Below are positions 58,467 to 64,000 of a stretch of 64,000 nt of DNA, piece after piece. Source of the DNA: Hydrogenophaga sp. (GTDB taxonomy: Bacteria > Pseudomonadota > Gammaproteobacteria > Burkholderiales > Burkholderiaceae_C); the NCBI RefSeq assembly GCF_019635465.1, contig NZ_JAHBZK010000011.1:1-64000 (forward strand), given 5' to 3'. The stretch's first letter is position 1, and each line of letters begins with the position of its first letter. Made by a program: the position numbers and the translations under genes. The notes beneath the pieces are model-generated. The model saw only the letters and a program-made list of their open reading frames with translations, ran no database searches and was not told the origin of the DNA.

Positions 58467-59657
58467 CCGCCAGCGCCACCACGCCGCACCCGCCGCACTG
58501 AGCACGCCCAGCGCGGTAATGGCCGCCCAGCCGCCGTGCGCCAAGGCCAGCGAACCCAGCAGTGCCCCGCTGGACATGCCCACGAACATCACAGTGAACA
58601 GCAAGGCGTTCAAGCGGCTGCGCGCTTCGGCGTCGAGGCTGTAGATGGTGCTCTGGTGCGCGATGAGCGTGGCCTGCACGCCGAAGTCGAAGCCGATGGC
58701 GCACAACACCAGCAAGGCCATCTGCGCGCCCGCAGGCAGCCAGGCCATGCCGGCCATGGCCGCGAAGGACACGGCGGCCACGGCCGCCCCCACGATGGCC
58801 ACGCGCCGCGGGCCGTAGCGGTCGGACCAGCGCCCAGCGATGGGCGCAGCGAGCGCACCGGCCGCACCGGCCAGGCCAAACGCACCGGCCACCGCACTGC
58901 CCAGGCCGAAGCGCACATGCAGCATCACCGCCAGCGTTGACCAAAAGGCGCTGAAGCCGAGCGAAATGATGCCCTGCGCCACCGCCGCGCGGCGCAGCAA
59001 GGGGTACTGGCGCCACAAGGCCAGCATGGAGCCCAGCAGCGCGCGGTAGCCCAGCTGCGTGGTGGGTGCAAACGACGGCACCCAGGCGCGCACCGCCAGG
59101 GCCAGCAGCAAGGCGCCCACGGCGGCGGCCACAAACATGGTGCGCCAGCCCGCCACCTGCCCCACCCCGCCCGCCACCACGCGCGACAACAGAATGCCCA
59201 GCAGCAGCCCGGTCATCACCGCGCCCACCGCCTTGCCGCGCGCCTCGGGCGGCGCCAGGGTGACCGCCGCCGGCACGAAGTCCTGCGCCAGCGTGGCCAT
59301 CAGGCCCACCGCGAGGCTGGCCGCCAGCAGGGTGGGCAGGCCCGGCGCCAGCGCGCTGGCAAGCAGGCTCAACGCCAGCAACACCGCCTTGGCCAGGATG
59401 ACCTTGCGGCGATCGAAGCGGTCGCCCAGCGGAATCAGGAACAGGATGCCGGCCGCGTAGCCGAGCTGGGTGAGCATGGGGATGGTGCCCACGGCGTTGT
59501 CGGCCACGCCCAGGCTGCGCGCGATGGCGGGCAGCATGGGCTGGCTGTAGTAGATCGACGCCACGCTCAGGCCGGCGCCCGTGGCCAGCAGCACGGTGAG
59601 TGCGGTGGACGTGGGCGCCACCGGGGCGGTGGCATGCGTCGTATGAATGGCGGACAT
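58461..59657 (-). CDS. Major facilitator superfamily transporter
   Basis: A 398-residue MFS protein with twelve membrane segments. The conserved loop 2-3 motif is LIPLGDRFDRRKVILAKA, and the A-motif repeats at GRWSDRYGPRRVAIV. Its start YYSQPMLPAIARSLGV resembles drug or sugar efflux transporters of the YnfM/AraJ group. Substrate is unknown. It is divergent from the LysR gene at 59755, 97 bp away, a typical pair for regulated efflux. Confidence 0.88.
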   Translation of the reverse strand: MSAIHTTHATAPVAPTSTALTVLLATGAGLSVASIYYSQPMLPAIARSLGVADNAVGTIPMLTQLGYAAGILFLIPLGDRFDRRKVILAKAVLLALSLLASALAPGLPTLLAASLAVGLMATLAQDFVPAAVTLAPPEARGKAVGAVMTGLLLGILLSRVVAGGVGQVAGWRTMFVAAAVGALLLALAVRAWVPSFAPTTQLGYRALLGSMLALWRQYPLLRRAAVAQGIISLGFSAFWSTLAVMLHVRFGLGSAVAGAFGLAGAAGALAAPIAGRWSDRYGPRRVAIVGAAVAAVSFAAMAGMAWLPAGAQMALLVLCAIGFDFGVQATLIAHQSTIYSLDAEARSRLNALLFTVMFVGMSSGALLGSLALAHGGWAAITALGVLSAAGAAWWRWRG

Positions 59658-59754
59658 GAAGAATCTCGGCTGAACGTTGGGAATGACCCGATTGTTCTCT
59701 TGGCAAAGACGCAGGGATAGACTGCGGCGCGCACAAGCTCCATACGCCATCTGC

Positions 59755-60672
59755 ATGAAAACCGCCGCACCGTCCACCGATCGCATCGAACTGCTGCAGA
59801 CCTTTGTGCGCATTGCTGAAGGCGGCAGCCTGTCGGCCGCGGCCGAGCGGCTCAACACCACGCAACCAACGGTGAGCCGGCGCCTGCAGGCGCTGGAGCG
59901 CCTGTTCGGTGTGCGGCTGCTGCACCGCTCCACCCACGCCGCCTCGCTCACGCCAGACGGCGAACGCTGCCTGAGCATGGCGCGCGCCCTCATCGAGGAA
60001 TGGCAGGCCATGGAGGAAACGCTGGGGGGTGCGCGCCTGGCGCCCAGCGGCTCGCTCAAGGTGCTGGTGCCCCATGCGCTCGGCCAGGGTCAGCTGATCG
60101 AGCCGCTGGCGAGCTACATGCGCGCCTTCCCCGAGGTGCGGGTGGAGTGGCTGCTGAGCGACCGCCGCCCCGACTACGAGGCCGAGGGCTTCGACTGCGC
60201 GGTGCAGGTGGGCGACATCGACGACCCACGGCTGGTGGCGCTGCCGCTGTACCAACTGCCCCGCATCGTGGTGGGTGCGCCATCGCTGCTGGGGCGCAAG
60301 CGCCCGCCAAGCACGCCCGACGAACTGCAGGCCCTGCCCTGGCTGGCGCTGCGCACCTTCTACCTTGACCGCGTGGCCCTGCACCATGTGGCGTCGGGGC
60401 AGGCACACACCTTGCCGATCGAGCCGCGTCTGAGCACCGACAGCCTGTATGCCCTGCGCAGCGCCGCGCTGGCCGGGCTGGGCGCCGCGCTGGTGTCGGC
60501 CTGGCTGGTGGCCGACGAGCTGGCCAGCGGGCAGTTGCTGCACCTGGCGCCCGAGTGGGCCGCCGCGCCCTTGCCGGTGCAGCTGGTCTATCCGTACGCG
60601 CGTTTCCAGCCGGCGCGCCTGCGCCGCTTTGTCGAGGCGGTGAAGGCCTATGGCCAGGCGCACCCGATGTGA
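59755..60672 (+). CDS. LysR-family regulator of the MFS gene
   Basis: A 305-residue LysR regulator: helix-turn-helix ELLQTFVRIAEGGSLSAAAERLNTTQPTVSRRLQALERLFGVRLLHRS (residues 12-60) and a substrate-binding domain ending KAYGQAHPM. The pair with the divergent MFS gene is common; it probably controls the exporter. The ATG at 59755 is preferred; an upstream in-frame start at 59677 would overlap the promoter region. Confidence 0.85.
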   Translation: MKTAAPSTDRIELLQTFVRIAEGGSLSAAAERLNTTQPTVSRRLQALERLFGVRLLHRSTHAASLTPDGERCLSMARALIEEWQAMEETLGGARLAPSGSLKVLVPHALGQGQLIEPLASYMRAFPEVRVEWLLSDRRPDYEAEGFDCAVQVGDIDDPRLVALPLYQLPRIVVGAPSLLGRKRPPSTPDELQALPWLALRTFYLDRVALHHVASGQAHTLPIEPRLSTDSLYALRSAALAGLGAALVSAWLVADELASGQLLHLAPEWAAAPLPVQLVYPYARFQPARLRRFVEAVKAYGQAHPM

Positions 60673-60703
60673 ACTTGCGCGGCGCGTGGTGTAGGGTCCG
60701 GCC

Positions 60704-61705
60704 ATGCCACTCCTGCTTCGACTCGTCCTGACCACGCTGGTTGCCGCGCTGATCGTGGCCACCTTGCTGAGCGCGGCCATTGCCTTCGGTGGCCCCAAGG
60801 TGCCGGCCCCCATGGCCAGCATTCACACGCCGTTCAAGGGCATGGACCTCTCGGCGCTGCCGGCGCTGGCGGAATTCCGCGCCCGCGACGGCACCCAGCT
60901 CGCCTACCGGCGCTACGCCGCGCGCGGTGCACAACAGGGCAGCGTGGTGCTGGTGCACGGTTCATCGGCCAGCAGCCAGAGCCTGCACCCGCTGGCAATG
61001 ACCCTGGCCGCCGCCGGGCAGGAGGTGTTCGCACTGGACATGCGGGGGCACGGCGCATCGGGCCCCAAGGGCCGCATCGCCTACGTCGGGCAGCTGGACC
61101 ACGACATCGACGATTTTCTGGACGCCGTGCGGCCGGCCCTGCCCGCCAGCCTGATGGGCTTCTCATCGGGTGGTGGGTTCGCCCTGCGCTACGCGAGTGG
61201 GCCCAGCGGCGAACGCTTTCAGCGCTACCTGCTGCTGGCGCCCTTCCTCAGCCAGGATTCGCCCACGCAGCGCCCGGCCAGCGGCGGCTGGGTGTCGGTC
61301 GGGGTGCCGCGCATCGTGGCGTTGACGGTGCTCAACGCGTTGGGCGTTCACCGCTTCAACCACCTCACGGTCACGCGCTTTGCACTCGACGACGACTCGC
61401 GCACCCGCCTGACCGAGGCCTACGACTACAACCTCGCCACCAATTTCCGGCCGCGCCCCGACTTCATGGCCGAGCTGCGCAGCGTGCGCCGCCCGACCGC
61501 AATCGTGGTCGGCGCCGCCGACGAAGCCTTCCACGCCGATCGCTTTGCCGCGGTGGTGCAAGCGGCCGCACAGACCTGGCCGGTGCGGGTGGTGCCCGGC
61601 AGCGGGCACATCGGGCTCACCCTGGACGACGCGGCCCGACAGGCCATCGTCGAGCAGCTCCAGGCGCTGCCCGTGCCCGATCAGTTCGGTCGCGCACCCT
61701 CGTAG
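60704..61705 (+). CDS. Membrane-anchored alpha/beta hydrolase
   Basis: A 333-residue alpha/beta hydrolase with an N-terminal hydrophobic anchor (residues 4-27). The catalytic triad is visible: Ser in LMGFSSGGGFAL, Asp in VVGAADEAFH and His in PGSGHIGLT, with the oxyanion hole in VLVHGSSASSQSL. It may be a lysophospholipase- or esterase-like enzyme in the inner membrane facing the periplasm. It ends in a 25-bp overlap with the convergent maleylacetate reductase gene. The substrate is unknown. Confidence 0.85.
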   Translation: MPLLLRLVLTTLVAALIVATLLSAAIAFGGPKVPAPMASIHTPFKGMDLSALPALAEFRARDGTQLAYRRYAARGAQQGSVVLVHGSSASSQSLHPLAMTLAAAGQEVFALDMRGHGASGPKGRIAYVGQLDHDIDDFLDAVRPALPASLMGFSSGGGFALRYASGPSGERFQRYLLLAPFLSQDSPTQRPASGGWVSVGVPRIVALTVLNALGVHRFNHLTVTRFALDDDSRTRLTEAYDYNLATNFRPRPDFMAELRSVRRPTAIVVGAADEAFHADRFAAVVQAAAQTWPVRVVPGSGHIGLTLDDAARQAIVEQLQALPVPDQFGRAPS

Positions 61706-62745
61706 GCGTTGCCCAGCAGGCGCCGGATGCCCGCGGCCTCCAGCGGGCGGGGGTTGGGGTACTGGTTCTGCAGGGCGATGTCGCAGGCACGGTCCAGGCC
61801 ATCACCCGGCATGCCGATGTCGCGCAGCGCCACCGGTGCGCCGCTGGCCTTGGCCAGGTCGTACACCGCCTGCGCGGCGTTGCCATCGCTGCGGCCCAGG
61901 GCGCGCGCAATGCGCTGCATGGCCTGCGGCGCGGCGGCCGCGTTGTAGGCCAGCGCGTGCGGCAGCACCACGGTGTGTGTCTCGGCGTGCGGCAGGTTGA
62001 AACTGCCGCCCAGCGTGTGGCACAGCTTGTGGTGCAGCGCCATGCCCACCGAGCCCAGCACGATGCCGCACAGCCAGGCGCCGTAGAGCGCATCGCCGCG
62101 CGCCTCAACGTCTTTGGGGTCGGCCACGATGCGTGGCAGCGCGCGCCCGATGGCGGCAATGCCTTCTTCGGCCATCAGGTCGATCACCGGGTTGCCCTCG
62201 GCCGAATACAGGCCTTCGGCCGCGTGGGCAATGGCGTTGATGCCGCTGGTCACGCTCAAACCCACCGGCAGGCTCAGGGTGAGCTCGGGGTCGTAGAGCA
62301 CGCTGCGCGGCAGCACCTTCATGTCCTTGCCGGTCTTCTTCAGCCCGGCCTCGGTGATGCCGTAGATCGGCGTCATCTCCGAACCCGCGTAGGTGGTGGG
62401 GATGGCCAGAATGGGCAGGCCCGAGTCGAGCGCAATGGCCTTGCCCAGCCCGGTGGTGGAGCCACCGCCAATGGCCACGGCGCAATCGGCGCCCAGCGCA
62501 TTGGCAACCTCGCGTGCCTCGCGGGCGGTCTCGATCGGCACGTGCATCACCGCACCGTCGAAGATGCCCGCGGCGCGATCCCCCAGCAACTGCGCCACGC
62601 GCTCGGCGCTGGCGCGCTGCTCGGGCGTGCACAGCACCAGCGCGCGCTGCGCGCCCATGGCGGCGATGGCCTCAGGCAATTGCGCCAGTGCGCCGGCACC
62701 AAACACCACGCGGCTGGGCAGACCCTGGTAGACGAACGATCGCAT
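61681..62745 (-). CDS. Maleylacetate reductase (iron-type alcohol dehydrogenase family)
   Basis: A 354-residue group III alcohol-dehydrogenase-fold enzyme reducing maleylacetate to 3-oxoadipate with NADH. NAD-binding VAIGGGSTTGLGKAIAL (about residues 92-108), the ALHHKLCHTLGGSFNLPHAETHTVVLPH metal and substrate region (about 238-265) and the length fit maleylacetate reductases. This is the step after hydroxyquinol cleavage by the two dioxygenases. It is last in an operon with the 3-hydroxyisobutyrate dehydrogenase-like and amidohydrolase genes. Start has AAGGAAGCGC. Confidence 0.9.
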   Translation of the reverse strand: MRSFVYQGLPSRVVFGAGALAQLPEAIAAMGAQRALVLCTPEQRASAERVAQLLGDRAAGIFDGAVMHVPIETAREAREVANALGADCAVAIGGGSTTGLGKAIALDSGLPILAIPTTYAGSEMTPIYGITEAGLKKTGKDMKVLPRSVLYDPELTLSLPVGLSVTSGINAIAHAAEGLYSAEGNPVIDLMAEEGIAAIGRALPRIVADPKDVEARGDALYGAWLCGIVLGSVGMALHHKLCHTLGGSFNLPHAETHTVVLPHALAYNAAAAPQAMQRIARALGRSDGNAAQAVYDLAKASGAPVALRDIGMPGDGLDRACDIALQNQYPNPRPLEAAGIRRLLGNAYEGARPN

Positions 62746-62758
62746 GCGCTTCCTTCTT

Positions 62759-63619
62759 TCAATCGGTGGGCAGTCCTGATGCGCGTTGCATCACGCGGAT
62801 GATGGCCGCGTAGTCCAGTTCGCCATCGCCTTGCGCCTGCGCCGCCGCCATCAGTTGCCGCGTGGCTGCGGTCTGGGTCAGTGGCACCTGCAGGCGCGCG
62901 CCCTCGCCGAGGATCAGGTCGATGTCCTTGTTCATCTGGCCGACGGTGAAGGTGGGCGTGTAGTCGTTCCTGGACAGCTGCACGCTCTTGGCCTTGACGA
63001 TGGGCGAGGCCACGGCGCTCGCGCCGATCACGGTCCACAGGTCGTCCCAGGCCAGGCCGCCCTTCTGCCCCAGGCTCAGGGCCTCGGCCAGCATGGCGCT
63101 GGTCTGCGCAATCATGAGGTTGACCACCAGCTTCATCAGCCGCGCCTGCTCGGCCTCGCCCAGCCAGAAGTGGTTGGGGCCCCAGCAGCGCAGCAGTGGC
63201 AGCAGTTGCTCATGCAGCGCCTTGGGGCCCGAGGCCATCACCGTGAGTTGCACTGCCTCAGCCATGTGGTTGTTGCCCGAGACGGTGCAACGCAGGTGTT
63301 GCACACCCGCCTTGGCGCACGCCTCGGCCACGCGCGCCGAGGCCGCGGGCGAGACCGTGCTGGTGTCGATCCAGGCCGCACCCTTTGACGCGCCGCCCGC
63401 CACGCGCTCGCCCACGGTAAGCAGCGCACCATCGTGCGGCAGCGACGAGACGATCACCTCCGCCGTTTGCAAGCCATCGCTCACCGTCAGACCCGCCTCG
63501 CGCGCCAGCGCCAGTCGCTCGGCCGATGGGTCTTCCACGCTCACCGCATGGCCCGCGGCCAGCAGGTGGCGGGCCATGGGCAGGCCCATCTTGCCGACAC
63601 CGATCACATGCACCTTCAT
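62759..63619 (-). CDS. NAD(P)-dependent 3-hydroxyisobutyrate dehydrogenase-family oxidoreductase
   Basis: A 286-residue beta-hydroxyacid dehydrogenase. Rossmann start VHVIGVGKMGLPMARHLLAAGHAV; substrate loop IDTSTVSPAAS; catalytic Lys and Asn in RLMKLVVNLMIAQ (Lys about 165, Asn about 169). Family members oxidise 3-hydroxyisobutyrate, tartronate semialdehyde or 6-phosphogluconate-like compounds; here the substrate is unknown. Overlaps the amidohydrolase stop (ATGA), so it is coupled to it, and precedes maleylacetate reductase by 13 bp. Confidence 0.87.
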   Translation of the reverse strand: MKVHVIGVGKMGLPMARHLLAAGHAVSVEDPSAERLALAREAGLTVSDGLQTAEVIVSSLPHDGALLTVGERVAGGASKGAAWIDTSTVSPAASARVAEACAKAGVQHLRCTVSGNNHMAEAVQLTVMASGPKALHEQLLPLLRCWGPNHFWLGEAEQARLMKLVVNLMIAQTSAMLAEALSLGQKGGLAWDDLWTVIGASAVASPIVKAKSVQLSRNDYTPTFTVGQMNKDIDLILGEGARLQVPLTQTAATRQLMAAAQAQGDGELDYAAIIRVMQRASGLPTD

Positions 63620-64000
63620 GCTGGCACCCCCTGCGGCGCGCCAATGCCCATGGCACGCGTGATCTTCTCGCCCGAGGCACGCAGGGCCTGCATCTGCGGC
63701 GGCAGGTCCACGCCCAGCAGCTGGCCGCCGCGCTTGCGCCACTGGCCGGCCACCATCACGCTGTCGATGTTGGCCAGCGAGGCCTGGAACACCACCGCGC
63801 TCACAGGGTCGTGCACCGGCTGCATGTTCAAGTCATCGGCGCGGATGAGCACCAGATCGGCCTGCTTGCCCGGCGCCAGCGTGCCGATGCGATGAAGCTG
63901 TTGCAGCATGCGCGCACCTTCCACCGTGATCCAGGCCAGCGCCTCGCGTGTGGTGATGGTCGAGGTGTCGGGGATGGTGCCGTGCGCCGCGCGATAAGCC
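63616..64000 (-). CDS. Amidohydrolase family protein (C-terminal part; cut by window end)
   Basis: About 128 C-terminal residues of a metal-dependent hydrolase; the N-terminus and metal-binding HxH are outside the window. The visible part has TREALAWITVEGARML, then IGTLAPGKQADLVLI and a final beta-domain strand with SVMVAGQWRKRGGQL, as in the guanine deaminase/atrazine chlorohydrolase-like group. It overlaps the next gene's start by 4 bp. It may release an amine or halide from the substrate before ring cleavage, which is inference. Confidence 0.8.
   Translation of the reverse strand, partial: AYRAAHGTIPDTSTITTREALAWITVEGARMLQQLHRIGTLAPGKQADLVLIRADDLNMQPVHDPVSAVVFQASLANIDSVMVAGQWRKRGGQLLGVDLPPQMQALRASGEKITRAMGIGAPQGVPA

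Overview
The window is GC-rich (about two-thirds G+C by eye) and gene-dense. Long antisense open frames lie opposite most genes, as expected at this base composition. The gene repertoire suggests a free-living, metabolically versatile betaproteobacterium of the Comamonadaceae, close to Hydrogenophaga, Variovorax or Acidovorax. The evidence is many LysR regulators, orphan Bug-type and TRAP-type solute-binding proteins, CaiB transferases and aromatic ring-cleavage genes. This placement is an inference from gene content, not a phylogeny. No rRNA, tRNA, CRISPR array, insertion sequence or integrase was seen.

Layout. 1-15 kb: a DadA-like amino-acid dehydrogenase and its convergent LysR gene; an RND efflux pair (2383-6626); a squalene synthase HpnC-like gene and a second RND adaptor and pump (6670-11892); then nitronate monooxygenase, an NmrA-like reductase and a SigJ-type sigma factor. 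15-32.9 kb: a mixed housekeeping and stress region with an MscS channel behind an FNR-like box, pirin, a DAPG hydrolase-like gene, an OmpA-like membrane protein with a nonapeptide-coding repeat, a multicopper oxidase behind a NIPSNAP gene under a YafY regulator, a ClpP paralogue, a second ECF sigma factor, an orphan NarL-type regulator, and two divergent lipoproteins that share a duplicated promoter motif. 33-39.6 kb: a sulfur and cysteine operon (cysK, trmO-like, CoA-binding, metY, hydratase) and an enoyl-CoA hydratase/acyl-CoA synthetase pair.

41.4-44.5 kb is the most unusual part. It holds a 799-residue protein of unknown family, less GC-rich than its neighbours, translated just after a small CesT-type type III secretion chaperone. 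Upstream lies a GGAACC-type ECF-like promoter next to an imperfect palindrome. It looks like a transferred effector (or translocator) and chaperone pair, with no secretion apparatus in the window.

44.7-64 kb is a catabolic supercluster. Two paralogous operons, each divergent from a LysR gene, begin with an intradiol (hydroxyquinol/catechol 1,2-) dioxygenase and include a closely related TRAP solute-binding protein. One operon adds TRAP permeases, YciI, Dabb and SnoaL-like proteins and a nitroreductase. The other adds a citryl-CoA lyase-like enzyme, a CaiB CoA-transferase and a Bug protein. A third operon encodes maleylacetate reductase, a 3-hydroxyisobutyrate dehydrogenase-like enzyme and an amidohydrolase cut by the window end. 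Together they fit uptake of an aromatic or carboxylic substrate, ring cleavage of a hydroxyquinol-like intermediate to maleylacetate and reduction to 3-oxoadipate. The starting substrate cannot be read from sequence.
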